Source: Pseudomonas brassicacearum subsp. brassicacearum (GTDB taxonomy: Bacteria; Pseudomonadota; Gammaproteobacteria; Pseudomonadales; Pseudomonadaceae). Taken from it: a DNA stretch of 64,000 nucleotides. This document shows positions 46,756 to 59,795 of the stretch, in pieces (positions within the stretch are counted from its first letter, which is position 1; the number at the start of each line of letters is the position of its first letter). Location of the stretch: NCBI RefSeq assembly GCF_008801605.1, contig NZ_VZPJ01000001.1, positions 806,001-870,000 of the forward strand, read 5' to 3'. Below the pieces are notes generated by a model that worked only from the letters and a program-made list of their open reading frames with translations, was not told where the DNA came from and ran no database searches. The position numbers and the translations under genes were made by a program.

Positions 46756-49047
46756 TCAGAGGTTCTGGTAGCGATTCATGTCCAGCACACCGTTTTCCAC
46801 GGGCTCCGTCTCCTGGATGTACTGGCTCAGGTCATGGAAGTAGTGCCAGAACTGTGGGTGACTGCGGCGAATGCCCCAGCGCTCGACAATCCGCTCGAAC
46901 GCCGATGCATCCTGGGCGCCTTGCATGGCCTCGACGAACGCCGGCACTTGCTCGGCCGGAATGTTGAACATGAAGTTCGGATAGCTGCTGAGCACACCCG
47001 GGTAGACCGTCAGCGTGTCCAGCCCCGGCTGGTAGCGCGCCTCCTCGCCCAGCAGGAACGCCACGTTGCTGTGGGCTCGGTTGCGCAGCAGGCTGTAGAC
47101 CTCACGATGACCGCTGGCGGTTTCGACGCGCAGCAGGGTCGCTTCCGGCAGTTGGTCGATCACCTTGAGCCCCGCCGCCGGGCGTGACACCAGCCGACTG
47201 AGGGCCTGTTCGGCGTTTTGCAGCGACGGGTCGATGTTCGGGCGCGAGCAGTAGGCCCCGTCGCAGCGGTTGATCGGATCGGGGCGCGCATTCAGCTCGC
47301 CGTAACGGGCCAGCAATTGCAGGGCGAAATCGCCCTTGGGGTCGCGCTCGTCGAGCTTGAGGGCGGTCGGCTTGTCATCATCGATGGTCTCGTAATCGAG
47401 CCACATCTTGAATTTGCCGCCGGCCTGGTACCAGTCGTCAAGGTAGCCTTCCCGGGAGTCGGCCGGCATCAGGCGCAGGAAGTTCTGCTCCGCACCGTTG
47501 CGGATCAGATCGAAATACAGCCGGGTCTGGGCCTGGTGGGACACGTTGCCGAATACATCGAAGTTCACCGCCAATTGGTAATAGGTGCGTTCCAGCAATG
47601 GGAAGTCGAACAGCCACATCGTCTGCGGCACTTCGCCGATCAGGCCCTTGTTGACCGAGGCGCTGTCGAAGTGCCGGAAAATGCTCAGCAACGCATTGTC
47701 GTTCCCGGCCCACAGCGTCGACCAACTCGGCGCCGGAGCGTCGGCATAGACGTCGCGGCGCAAGGCTTCGTATTCGTTGCGCTTGTCCCGGTAGTCGAGC
47801 CACAGGCTGACGACGCTGCCCACATCGTCGTTCTGCCCCGGCATCGCCAGCAGCGGCGTGGCCTGGCCGCGGTAGTTCGGATCGGTGATGTACAGGTCGT
47901 GTTCGGGCGCTTGGAACAACGCCCAGAAATTGTCGCGGATCACGTCCGTGGCAATCTGGCCCCGGCACACCGGCCCGCGAATGAAGGTGCGCACGAAATA
48001 CTCGGCGTTATCGAGCATGAACTGGTAGCGAGCCTGGGCCGGGATAGCTTCGAAGGTGGAGAACGGATTGGCCCGGCGCTCCGGACCGTAGCCCGGCAAC
48101 GCGGAAACCTGCCATTTGCCGCTGTAGAACAGGCTCTTGATGCGCGCCATCTTCGCCGCGCTCAAGCCGTAGGTGATGTGGGTCTTGTGTACGATCACCC
48201 CTTGCACCGGCCAGAGCCGGTAATAGACGCTGGTACCGGGGTCATCATTCGGACGACGGGTATTGATCAGGTCGATCGGCTGGCCGGTGGGCGTGCGCGA
48301 ACGGACCCACTGGAAGAAATGCCCCGGCTCACCGTCCTTGAAATAGATGTGCGCCAGGAACCAATGCTCGAACAACCAGCGGCCCACCAGGCTTTCCCGG
48401 GCGCCAGGGGCATTGAGCAGGTTTTCCCATTGCACCACCTGCAAGGCTTCGGCGGCACTCGGGGCCAGGGCCTGCTGATCGATGGGGGCGCCTGCGGCCA
48501 GCCAGCGTTGCAGGGTCTGGTATTGCTGGTCGGTCAGGCCGGTGACGGCCAGGGGCATGCCTTCCTTGGGATGGGCACCGGCGTATTCGTTGAATTGATC
48601 GGGCATCGCGCAACTGTTTTCACGATTGAGGCCCAGCACGATCTCTTCCGGCAGTTTGGCGTTGGGCTGCAACGGCGTGCGGTGGCCCAACTCCAGCATG
48701 CGCGCCATCAGGGCAGCCTGGCTGCCTTGTGCATCGAGCACCGAATAGAAACCCTTGCGCTGCCAGGCGCGCTGGCCGGAGGCGTCATAGAACAAACGGG
48801 TCGGATCGGCCGCCTGGCGCCGCTCGCCGTCGTACACCGACAGCTTGCTCGCCCCCCGTGCCGCGCCTTCGCCGCTGCCCAGGTTCAACTGGCAGGCGGA
48901 ATCATAGCAGGCATGACAGGCCACGCATTTTTCCGTGAAGATCGGCTGGATGTCGCGGGTGTAGGAGATCGCGGGAGCGAGACTCCCGGCCGCTGCGGTA
49001 AAACACAACAGCAGCAACAGACTGCCGAATAAGACGCGGTACGGCAT
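46756..49047 (-). CDS. cti: Fatty acid cis/trans isomerase
   Basis: 763 residues. Cti converts cis to trans unsaturated acyl chains of membrane phospholipids in the periplasm, a rapid solvent- and heat-stress response of Pseudomonas and Vibrio. The signal peptide is VLFGSLLLLLCFTAAAGSLA. The cytochrome c-type heme site C41-x2-C-H appears in EKCVACHACYDSAC. The Cti body includes MFNIPAEQVPAFVEAM. ATG 49047 puts the signal peptide at the N-terminus; the longer frame is unlikely. It is divergent from metH, with 156 bp between. Confidence 0.95.
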   Translation of the reverse strand: MPYRVLFGSLLLLLCFTAAAGSLAPAISYTRDIQPIFTEKCVACHACYDSACQLNLGSGEGAARGASKLSVYDGERRQAADPTRLFYDASGQRAWQRKGFYSVLDAQGSQAALMARMLELGHRTPLQPNAKLPEEIVLGLNRENSCAMPDQFNEYAGAHPKEGMPLAVTGLTDQQYQTLQRWLAAGAPIDQQALAPSAAEALQVVQWENLLNAPGARESLVGRWLFEHWFLAHIYFKDGEPGHFFQWVRSRTPTGQPIDLINTRRPNDDPGTSVYYRLWPVQGVIVHKTHITYGLSAAKMARIKSLFYSGKWQVSALPGYGPERRANPFSTFEAIPAQARYQFMLDNAEYFVRTFIRGPVCRGQIATDVIRDNFWALFQAPEHDLYITDPNYRGQATPLLAMPGQNDDVGSVVSLWLDYRDKRNEYEALRRDVYADAPAPSWSTLWAGNDNALLSIFRHFDSASVNKGLIGEVPQTMWLFDFPLLERTYYQLAVNFDVFGNVSHQAQTRLYFDLIRNGAEQNFLRLMPADSREGYLDDWYQAGGKFKMWLDYETIDDDKPTALKLDERDPKGDFALQLLARYGELNARPDPINRCDGAYCSRPNIDPSLQNAEQALSRLVSRPAAGLKVIDQLPEATLLRVETASGHREVYSLLRNRAHSNVAFLLGEEARYQPGLDTLTVYPGVLSSYPNFMFNIPAEQVPAFVEAMQGAQDASAFERIVERWGIRRSHPQFWHYFHDLSQYIQETEPVENGVLDMNRYQNL

Positions 49048-49203
49048 GTCTCGGGTCCCTAATAGATAGTCCGGCGATTCTACCGGGCCAGCATCGCCTT
49101 GCAAACATGAGCGATATTCATGCAAAAGCCCCTCATGATCAAATCCTGCACAGGTTTGCTATCATCCCGGCCTTCGTAATGGTCTTTTTTTCCAGGTAGT
49201 CCT

Positions 49204-52914
<3,711 letters not shown>

Positions 52915-52968
52915 GTGCGCAGCAATTGGCTATGCTCTCTACATACGACCTTGTGTATGGAGAGCATC

Positions 52969-53187
52969 ATGGACGAACCAACCGAAAATAAGCCGCCCAC
53001 CCTCTGGCAAATGCTCCACAGCGTGGGAGCGGCGGCCTTCGGCGTGCAAAGCGGAAAAAACCGCGCCCGCGACTTCACCCATGGCAAGCCGAGCCACTTC
53101 ATCATCCTCGGCATCCTGTTTACGGTGATTTTCGGGTTGACGTTGTATGGGATCGTCAATCTGGTGTTGTACTTTGCGGACGTATAG
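52969..53187 (+). CDS. DUF2970 small membrane protein
   Basis: 72 residues. The N-terminal part, TLWQMLHSVGAAAFGVQSGKNRARDF, is the DUF2970 motif. One C-terminal transmembrane helix follows (FIILGILFTVIFGLTLYGIVNLVLYF). The ATG at 52969 has GGAGAG 5-6 nt upstream, favouring it over the one at 52957. Function unknown. It starts 54 nt after metH. Confidence 0.85.
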   Translation: MDEPTENKPPTLWQMLHSVGAAAFGVQSGKNRARDFTHGKPSHFIILGILFTVIFGLTLYGIVNLVLYFADV

Positions 53188-53261
53188 AACGTCTGCACAG
53201 TATGGAAACAGCTCTCTTGCGAACCGAAACAGCCATATCGCCCATCTCGATCTGAGCCGCT

Positions 53262-54401
53262 CTAGCGCCGCCCCAGTGCATCGAGCGAAAAGGCATAACG
53301 CTCGCCATCCGGGTGGGACACCAGGCTGAAGCGCTTGAAGTCCAGGCGATAGTCCTTGGCCGGATTCATGTTCAACCACGCGCGGGCACGGGCCGGATCG
53401 AGCGATTGCATCAGGTCGATCTGCTGGTTGTAGCCGCCATGACGCGCGAGGTCGACGCCCCGGGCGTGATCATGGAGCAGCACCATGGCCCACCCTCCCA
53501 AGCTGAAATGCCCGGTGAACAGCACGCTCAAGCGCCCGTCGATGCGGGCCTGGAGCGCCGCCCTGGAGCTGTTCATGGCGCTGAACAACACATCCTTGCC
53601 CGGTTGGCGACCCGCCTCCTCGAACGCCTGCATGGCGCCCAGGGCCATTTCATCATTGGCCGACCAGACCAGCGCGGTCTGCGGATAGCGCTTGATCAAC
53701 TGGCTTGCCTGCTCATGAGCCCGTTCGCGATTCCACTCGCCATAGACCAACTGGCGCAGATGCACTTGCGGGTGCTCGGCCAGCGCCCGGAGCAGGCCTT
53801 TCTCGCGCAGTTGCGCCGAAGGGGTGAGTTTCTTCCCGGAAAAAGCCAGCAGATCGAGCGTCTGCCCAGGCGCCAACGGTCCGTATTGTCGCAACAGTTC
53901 CTTGAGCATCAGGTAACCGCTGCGCTCATCATTGGGCACCAGGCTGCCGAGCAACTCGGGAGGTGGGGCACCGTTCTCTGTCAGCAGGCGAGTCTGATCG
54001 CTGGTCAACGTGTTGTTCACCAGGAACAGCTTGACCCCACTGCCCTGCGCCAACTGCAGGATCCGCGGGGCGACATACTGCTCGTTGACCAACACCAGAT
54101 AGTCCGGACGGTCCTTGGCCGTGACGGCCTCGCGCGCTTGGCGAATCATCCGCTGGGGATCGCGCTCGGCATACTCCACGCGCAGCCGCAAGCCCAGTTT
54201 GCTTGCCGCCGCTTGCATGAATTCGGTGTAGCTGACCCAGAAGGGCTCGGTGGAGTACCCCGGGTTAAGGAACACGACTGAAGGAGCAGCCGAACTGCCA
54301 GGCAACGCCTCGGACGAAGAAGAAACCACATGGGCGGCCTGGGCCTGGGCCCAGAATGACAGGCATAACAGCCCCAGTAGCCTACAGATAAACTTCGACA
54401 T
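53262..54401 (-). CDS. Orphan periplasmic sugar-binding-like protein
   Basis: 379 residues from ATG 54401 with a Sec signal peptide (FICRLLGLLCLSFWAQAQAA). The mature part is a type 1 periplasmic binding fold (RbsB/LuxP-like): VVFLNPGYSTEPFWVSYTEFM, PDYLVLVNEQYVAPRIL, ALVWSANDEMALGAMQAFEEAG and FTGHFSLGGWAMVLLHDHA. No permease or ATPase gene is near, so it may feed a distant transporter or present a ligand to a sensor or chemoreceptor. The ligand is unknown. Confidence 0.82.
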   Translation of the reverse strand: MSKFICRLLGLLCLSFWAQAQAAHVVSSSSEALPGSSAAPSVVFLNPGYSTEPFWVSYTEFMQAAASKLGLRLRVEYAERDPQRMIRQAREAVTAKDRPDYLVLVNEQYVAPRILQLAQGSGVKLFLVNNTLTSDQTRLLTENGAPPPELLGSLVPNDERSGYLMLKELLRQYGPLAPGQTLDLLAFSGKKLTPSAQLREKGLLRALAEHPQVHLRQLVYGEWNRERAHEQASQLIKRYPQTALVWSANDEMALGAMQAFEEAGRQPGKDVLFSAMNSSRAALQARIDGRLSVLFTGHFSLGGWAMVLLHDHARGVDLARHGGYNQQIDLMQSLDPARARAWLNMNPAKDYRLDFKRFSLVSHPDGERYAFSLDALGRR

Positions 54402-54499
54402 CCCGCCCGCCCCAAATAATACGCCACCCAGTATAACGACCCGGGTGGCGAACGGGCACATGAACGCGCGACCTTCATGTGGCCTGCAACGGCTCGAAC

Positions 54500-54613
54500 T
54501 TATTGATGACTGACCCAGAACACTGCGGAGCCCACCACCAGGATAATCAGGAACAAAATGGCCCAGGCATCAACAGTACTGTCGCTTTTCCTTGCTTTGG
54601 TCGGATTGCTCAT
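54500..54613 (-). CDS. 37-residue single-pass membrane protein
   Basis: A short ORF, usually missed, with GAGG about 7 nt before its ATG. The product begins MSNPTKARKSDSTVDAWA, then one hydrophobic helix (ILFLIILVVGSAVFW) and VSHQ. The hydrophilic, positively charged N-terminus and single helix fit a small inner-membrane protein with N-in topology. The frame, start site and clean hydropathy make it credible. Function unknown. Confidence 0.65.
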   Translation of the reverse strand: MSNPTKARKSDSTVDAWAILFLIILVVGSAVFWVSHQ

Positions 54614-54904
54614 TGCATCGCCTCTTGTCGGTTTTGTAGGTGATTGCATAGGGACTCGACCACAGTTAAGACGATGATTGCCCGTACGACAAATGTGGGT
54701 TAGGCAATAATCAATCTCATTAGTCGATTTGGTTCTTTACATATACTCAAACATCACTTTTGCGCATAACTCAAAACAGGTATCTTGCACCGGCTCCTCT
54801 AGGAGTGCGCGGCCGTGCGCGCAGAATTGCCGAGGCAGAACCCGATTCCAGCGAGCCAACATGCAGCTGTTTCTGATCGGCCCAAGCCTGAGACCGAGAC
54901 TTAT
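54614..54904. promoter_or_regulatory. Intergenic region upstream of cysI
   Basis: About 290 bp, more AT-rich than its surroundings at 54700-54780, without a supported gene. It should contain the cysI promoter and, since sulfite reductase is usually CysB-controlled, a CysB site. I could not pick a convincing -10/-35 pair or CysB box by eye. Confidence 0.45.
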
Positions 54905-56563
54905 ATGTACGTATATGACGAGTACGATCAGCGGATCATCGAGGACCGCGTCAAGCAGTTCCGTGATCAGACCCGACGCTATCTGGCAGGCGAGCTGAGC
55001 GAAGAAGAATTCCGCCCTCTGCGCTTGCAGAATGGCTTATATATCCAGCGCTTCGCCCCGATGCTGCGCGTGGCTGTGCCTTATGGCCAACTGACCTCGC
55101 GCCAGGTGCGCAAGCTGGCGAAAATTGCCCGCGACTACGACAAGGGCTACGCCCACATCAGTACCCGGCAGAACGTCCAGTACAACTGGCCAGCCCTGGA
55201 AGATGTGCCCGAGATCCTCGCCGAACTGGCCACCGTGCAGATGCACGCGATCCAGACCAGCGGCAACTGCCTGCGCAACGTCACCACCGACCAGTTCGCC
55301 GGTGTCGCAGCCGACGAGTTGATCGACCCGCGCCCGTGGTGCGAAATTGTCCGCCAGTGGACGACTTTCCACCCGGAATTCGCCTACCTGCCGCGCAAGT
55401 TCAAGATCGCCATCAACGGCTCGACCTCGGACCGTGCGGCCATCGAAGTCCACGACATCGGCCTGGAAACGGTCTACAACGCGGCCGGCGAGCTGGGCTT
55501 CCGTGTACTGGTCGGCGGTGGCCTGGGGCGTACGCCGGTGGTCGGCGCGTTCATCAACGAGTTCCTGCCGTGGCAGGACCTGCTGAGCTACCTCGACGCC
55601 ATCCTGCGGGTATACAACCGCTACGGCCGTCGCGACAACAAATACAAGGCGCGGATCAAGATCCTGGTCAAGGCCCTGACGCCTGAAGTGTTCGCCGAGA
55701 AGGTCGAAGCCGAGATGGCTCACCTGCGTGGCGGCCAGACCACCCTGACGGAAGCCGAAGTGCATCGCGTTGCCAAGCACTTTGTCGACCCGCAGTACAA
55801 GGCGCTGGGTAATCAGGACGCCGAACTGGCAGCCCTCGACAAGGAACACCCAGGCTTCGCCCGCTGGCGCACCCGCAACACCCTGGCCCACAAGAAGCCG
55901 GGTTATGTCGCGGTGACCCTGTCCCTGAAGCCGACCGGCGTCGCGCCAGGCGACATCACCGACAAGCAACTGGACGCCGTGGCCGACCTGGCCGAGCGCT
56001 ACAGCTTCGGCCAGCTGCGCACCTCCCACGAACAGAACATCATCCTGGCGGACGTTGAACAGAGCCAGTTGTTCACCCTGTGGGGCGAGCTGCGCGAGCA
56101 AGGTTTCGCCACCCCGAACATCGGCCTGCTGACCGACATGATCTGCTGCCCGGGCGGCGATTTCTGCTCGCTGGCCAACGCCAAGTCGATCCCTATCGCC
56201 GAATCGATCCAGCGTCGTTTCGACGACCTGGACTACCTGTTCGACATCGGCGAGCTGGACCTGAACATTTCCGGCTGCATGAACGCCTGTGGTCACCACC
56301 ACGTCGGCCACATCGGCATCCTGGGCGTGGACAAGAAAGGCGAAGAGTTCTACCAGGTCTCCCTGGGCGGCAGCGGTAGCCGCGACGCCAGCCTGGGCAA
56401 GATCCTCGGCCCGTCGTTTGCCCAGGACGACATGCCTGACGTGATCGAGAAGCTGATCGACGTGTACATCGAACAACGTACCGAAGACGAGCGCTTCATC
56501 GACACTTACCAACGTATTGGCATCGACCTCTTCAAGGAACGCGTCTATGCAGCGAATCATTAA
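54905..56563 (+). CDS. cysI: Sulfite reductase hemoprotein (CysI-type, single chain)
   Basis: 552 residues reducing sulfite to sulfide in assimilatory sulfur metabolism. The 4Fe-4S/siroheme ligands are in MICCPGGDFCSLANAKS and LNISGCMNACGHHHVGHIGI. The N-terminal ferredoxin-like half-domain includes GLYIQRFAPMLRVAVPYGQL and STRQNVQYNW. The start at 54905 (MYVYDEYDQRIIEDR) is the Pseudomonas family start; the upstream extension is not conserved-looking. The DUF934 gene overlaps its end by 17 nt. Confidence 0.94.
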   Translation: MYVYDEYDQRIIEDRVKQFRDQTRRYLAGELSEEEFRPLRLQNGLYIQRFAPMLRVAVPYGQLTSRQVRKLAKIARDYDKGYAHISTRQNVQYNWPALEDVPEILAELATVQMHAIQTSGNCLRNVTTDQFAGVAADELIDPRPWCEIVRQWTTFHPEFAYLPRKFKIAINGSTSDRAAIEVHDIGLETVYNAAGELGFRVLVGGGLGRTPVVGAFINEFLPWQDLLSYLDAILRVYNRYGRRDNKYKARIKILVKALTPEVFAEKVEAEMAHLRGGQTTLTEAEVHRVAKHFVDPQYKALGNQDAELAALDKEHPGFARWRTRNTLAHKKPGYVAVTLSLKPTGVAPGDITDKQLDAVADLAERYSFGQLRTSHEQNIILADVEQSQLFTLWGELREQGFATPNIGLLTDMICCPGGDFCSLANAKSIPIAESIQRRFDDLDYLFDIGELDLNISGCMNACGHHHVGHIGILGVDKKGEEFYQVSLGGSGSRDASLGKILGPSFAQDDMPDVIEKLIDVYIEQRTEDERFIDTYQRIGIDLFKERVYAANH

Positions 56564-57041
56564 GAACAACGAGGTTGTCGACGAAACCTGGCACCTGCTG
56601 CCCAAGGACGCGACCCTCGATGGCATCTCCAACTGTGACGACCTGATCGTGCCCCTGGCCCTGTGGCGCGATCATGCCCACGCCCTCAAGGCCCGCGACG
56701 GCGGCCTGGGCGTGTGGCTGGACGCCGACGAGGAAGCCGAGGAAATCGGCGAGGACGCCAACCAGTTGCAGGTCATCGCCTTGAACTTCCCGGCCTTCAC
56801 CGACGGGCGCAGCTACTCCAACGCCCGCCTGCTGCGTGACCGCTATGGTTTCAAGGGTGAATTGCGGGCGATTGGCGACGTACTGCGCGACCAGTTGTTC
56901 TACATGCGCCGCTGCGGCTTCGACGCCTTTGCCTTGCGCGCCGACAAAGATCCCTACGAAGCCCTCGAAAGCCTCAAGGACTTCTCGGTGACCTACCAGG
57001 CAGCCACTGACGAGCCGCTGCCGCTGTTCCGTCGTCGCTGA
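56547..57041 (+). CDS. DUF934 protein, CysI partner
   Basis: 164 residues: DDLIVPLALWRDHAHALKARDGGLGVWLDADEE, NFPAFTDGRSYSNARLLRDRYGFKGELRAIGDVLRDQ and FYMRRCGFDAFALR are the DUF934 core. The family is almost always encoded just after the single-chain sulfite reductase and is presumed to assist sulfite reduction, possibly in electron supply, but the mechanism is not established. ATG 56547 lies inside the cysI end (17-nt overlap), implying coupling. A terminator follows. Confidence 0.9.
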   Translation: MQRIIKNNEVVDETWHLLPKDATLDGISNCDDLIVPLALWRDHAHALKARDGGLGVWLDADEEAEEIGEDANQLQVIALNFPAFTDGRSYSNARLLRDRYGFKGELRAIGDVLRDQLFYMRRCGFDAFALRADKDPYEALESLKDFSVTYQAATDEPLPLFRRR

Positions 57042-57054
57042 GAAAGCCCTATGA

Positions 57055-57095
57055 AAAAGCCCTGAGCCGGGTGTACCGGTTCAGGGCTTTTTTGT
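57055..57095 (+). terminator. Intrinsic terminator of cysI-DUF934
   Basis: AAGCCCTGA (57058-57066) pairs with TCAGGGCTT (57082-57090), extended inwards by CCGG/CCGG, with a short loop and then TTTTTTG. It is 14 nt after the DUF934 stop. Confidence 0.9.
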
Positions 57096-57132
57096 TTCTG
57101 AATGATCAATGCCCAGCTCCCCCCCGAACCAC

Positions 57133-57221
57133 TGTGGGAGCGAGCTTGCTCGCGATGGCGGTGTGTCTGGACAGAGGATGTTGGCTGTGCCGCCGCTATC
57201 GCGAGCAAGCTCGCTCCCACA
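57133..57221. repeat. REP doublet (GAGCGAGCTTGCTCGCGAT type)
   Basis: Inverted arms with a 40-nt centre (GCGGTGTGTCTGGACAGAGG and so on), between the convergent DUF934 and sohB genes. Confidence 0.92.
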
Positions 57222-57246
57222 GGGAATTGGCGGTTCTGCCCCCGAA

Positions 57247-58278
57247 TTACCAGAACCGCTGCTGGGTCAGGCGGCTCCACCAACTGAGCAGCACGCGATC
57301 CACCGAGCCGCTGGCCGCCATGCCGATGCGTTCCTGCAGGCTTTTGCGTTCGGCGTAGTGCAGGTGGTACAGCTCGGCACCCTTGGCGCGTTCGGCCAGG
57401 TATTCATCGCTGGTTTTCAGCTCGTCCACCAAGCCCTTGCCCTGCGCCGCGACACCCAGCCAGACCTCACCGGTCGCCACTTCATCGATGGCCAGTTGCG
57501 GGCGGTAGTTGGACACGAAGTTCTTGAACAGCTCATGGGTGATGTCCAGGTCTTCCTGGAATTTCTCCCGGCCCTTCTCGGTATTTTCGCCGAACACCGT
57601 CAACGTGCGTTTGTATTCCCCGGCCGTCAACACTTCGAAATCGATGTCGTGTTTCTTCAGCAGCCGATTGACGTTGGGCAATTGCGCGACGACGCCGATG
57701 GAGCCCAGGATCGCGAAGGGAGCGCTGATGATCTTCTCGCCGATGCACGCCATCATGTAGCCGCCGCTGGCCGCGACCTTGTCGATGCAGACTGTCAACG
57801 GCACGCCGGCCTGACGGATCCGCGCCAGTTGCGACGAGGCCAAGCCGTAGCTGTGGACCATGCCGCCGCCACTTTCCAGGCGCAGCACCACTTCATCCTT
57901 CGGCGTCGCCAGGGTCAGCAGCGCAGTGATTTCATGACGCAGGCTCTCGGTGGCCGAGGCCTTGATGTCACCGTCGAAATCCAGCACGAACACCCGGGGC
58001 TTGGCCGCCGGCTTGTCCTTGTTTTTCTTCCCGGCCTTTTCAGCCTTGCCTTCGGCCTTGCGCAGGGCCTTGAGCTGATCCTTGTCCAGCAGCGTCTGTT
58101 CCAGGCGCTCACGCAGCCCCTTGTAGAAATCGTTGAGTTTGCTCACCTGCAACTGGCCGGTCGACTTACGTCGCCCCTTGCTGCGCAGCGCCGCAAAACT
58201 GGCCAGCACCACCAGGATGGCGATCACCAACGTCACGGTCTTGGCCAGGAAACCGGCGTACTCGATGAAAAACTCCAC
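57247..58278 (-). CDS. sohB: Inner-membrane serine protease SohB
   Basis: 343 residues, S49 peptidase family. One N-terminal membrane helix (AKTVTLVIAILVVLASFAAL) is followed by a charged linker rich in Lys (about 75-95). The protease domain has the catalytic Ser in DKVAASGGYMMACIGEKI and the catalytic Lys in LTAGEYKRTLTVFGE. The active site would face the periplasm. SohB is a signal-peptide-peptidase-like protease whose substrates are poorly defined. Confidence 0.95.
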   Translation of the reverse strand: MEFFIEYAGFLAKTVTLVIAILVVLASFAALRSKGRRKSTGQLQVSKLNDFYKGLRERLEQTLLDKDQLKALRKAEGKAEKAGKKNKDKPAAKPRVFVLDFDGDIKASATESLRHEITALLTLATPKDEVVLRLESGGGMVHSYGLASSQLARIRQAGVPLTVCIDKVAASGGYMMACIGEKIISAPFAILGSIGVVAQLPNVNRLLKKHDIDFEVLTAGEYKRTLTVFGENTEKGREKFQEDLDITHELFKNFVSNYRPQLAIDEVATGEVWLGVAAQGKGLVDELKTSDEYLAERAKGAELYHLHYAERKSLQERIGMAASGSVDRVLLSWWSRLTQQRFW

Positions 58279-58504
58279 AGCAACTCCTTAAATGCAATGC
58301 GCCACTGAACGCAGGCGCGTAACGGTCCCAGCATACCCATGCGCCTGCGTCGCGACCAGTCATGAAACCGCTGGTTACCTTAACGCGAGCGAGGCAGGAC
58401 AAGGCTGCAACGGGCATTTCAAACAAGCGTATGTTTTTTCATTGACAGCTCACCGCCATCCCCATAACCTCGCCAAACCTTCAACGTACCGGGATGACGA
58501 GGAC

Positions 58505-59215
58505 GTGGGCAGTATCTATCTGATTCGACATGGCCAGGCCTCCTTTGGTGCGGACGACTACGATGTCCTTTCACCCAATGGCGTGCGCCAGGCGCAAGTG
58601 CTCGGCGGTCACCTGGCGGAGCTCGGTGTCGTATTCGATCGCTGCCTCTCGGGTGACCTGCGTCGCCAACAGGATACCGCCATCGGTGCGCTGGGCCAGA
58701 TGTCCGCCGCCGGGTTGCCGGTTCCCGAGCTGGAAATCGACGCCGCGTTCAACGAGTTCGATGCCGACGCGGTCATTCGCGCCCTGCTGCCGGACATGCT
58801 TCCCCAAGAGCCCGAGGCGCTGCATATCCTGCGCAACGCTGCGCAGAACCGCGCCGAATTCCAGCGCATCTTCGCACTGATCGTCGAACGCTGGCTCAGC
58901 GGCCAGTATGACCCGCCGGGCCTGGAAAGCTGGCTGGGTTTTGTCGAGCGGGTCCAGGCGGGCCTGCACCGCATCCTGGAGCAAGCCGACAACACCCATA
59001 AAATCGCCGTGTTCACCTCCGGCGGCACCATCACTGCCCTGCTCCACCTGATCACCCGGATACCGGCCCGACAGGCCTTCGAATTGAACTGGCAAATCGT
59101 CAACACCTCGCTCAACCACCTGAAATTCAGGGGCCGCGAGGTGGCCCTGGCTTCCTTCAACAGCCATGCCCACCTGCAACTGCTGAAGGCCCCGGACCTC
59201 ATCACCTTTCGCTGA
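58505..59215 (+). CDS. Histidine phosphatase family protein
   Basis: 236 residues from GTG 58505. The phosphoglycerate mutase-like active site is IYLIRHGQASF, with further elements SGDLRRQQDTAIGAL, EFDADAVIRAL and the second His region VFTSGGTITALLHLI. The start is uncertain: GAGG is only 2 nt before this GTG and GGGA 10 nt before; upstream codons show no homology. The substrate is unknown. It is followed after 51 nt by the SCP2 protein gene. Confidence 0.82.
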   Translation: MGSIYLIRHGQASFGADDYDVLSPNGVRQAQVLGGHLAELGVVFDRCLSGDLRRQQDTAIGALGQMSAAGLPVPELEIDAAFNEFDADAVIRALLPDMLPQEPEALHILRNAAQNRAEFQRIFALIVERWLSGQYDPPGLESWLGFVERVQAGLHRILEQADNTHKIAVFTSGGTITALLHLITRIPARQAFELNWQIVNTSLNHLKFRGREVALASFNSHAHLQLLKAPDLITFR

Positions 59216-59266
59216 GTCCGGATTACTGTAGACCCTTGCTGTACCACCCAAATAAGGATCGAAACC

Positions 59267-59581
59267 ATGACCTCCGTAGCCGACGCCGTACAAGCCATGA
59301 AAGCCAAGTTCAACCCAGCCGCCGCTGCCGGCCTGGACCTGGTATTCGGTTTCCGCATCGACGATACCAAGAACTTCTCGCTGGTCGTCAAGGACAGCAC
59401 CTGCGAACTGCAGGAAGGTGAAAACCCGGACGCCCAGGTGACCCTGGTGATGGACGGCGAAACCCTGCAAGGCATCGTCGACGGCAGCACCGACGGCATG
59501 CAAGCGTTCATGGGCGGCAAGCTGCGCGCCGAAGGCGACATGATGCTGGCCATGAAACTGTCCGAGCTGTTCCCAGGCTGA
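59267..59581 (+). CDS. SCP2 sterol-binding domain protein
   Basis: 104 residues, a free-standing SCP2 domain: FNPAAAAGLDLVFGFRIDD, NFSLVVKDSTCEL, AQVTLVMDGETLQGIVDG and GKLRAEGDMMLAMKLSELF. The fold forms a hydrophobic tunnel for acyl chains or similar lipids. It is cytoplasmic and probably in one operon with the histidine phosphatase. A strong terminator follows. Confidence 0.93.
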   Translation: MTSVADAVQAMKAKFNPAAAAGLDLVFGFRIDDTKNFSLVVKDSTCELQEGENPDAQVTLVMDGETLQGIVDGSTDGMQAFMGGKLRAEGDMMLAMKLSELFPG

Positions 59582-59620
59582 GACTGCGCTCGCGTTCTTC
59601 GCGGGCCTTTGATTGCAGAC

Positions 59621-59653
59621 GAATCCCGCCCCCGTGGCGGGATTCGTGTTTTT
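59621..59653 (+). terminator. Intrinsic terminator after the SCP2 gene
   Basis: GAATCCCGCC (59621-59630) and GGCGGGATTC (59636-59645) form a perfect 10-bp stem with a 5-nt loop, followed by GTGTTTTT. Confidence 0.92.
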
Positions 59654-59795
59654 GCCCTCCCCTGATCCCGCGTTGCACTCACAACCTTGATCCCTGTCAG
59701 TTGTCGCTCTTCCCCCAGCCGCTAACGTAGCGCTTCCATCAAGCCAGGGACGGCTCATCGGGAGCCGGCGCCTGCTCATCTCACGGAAGAGACTC

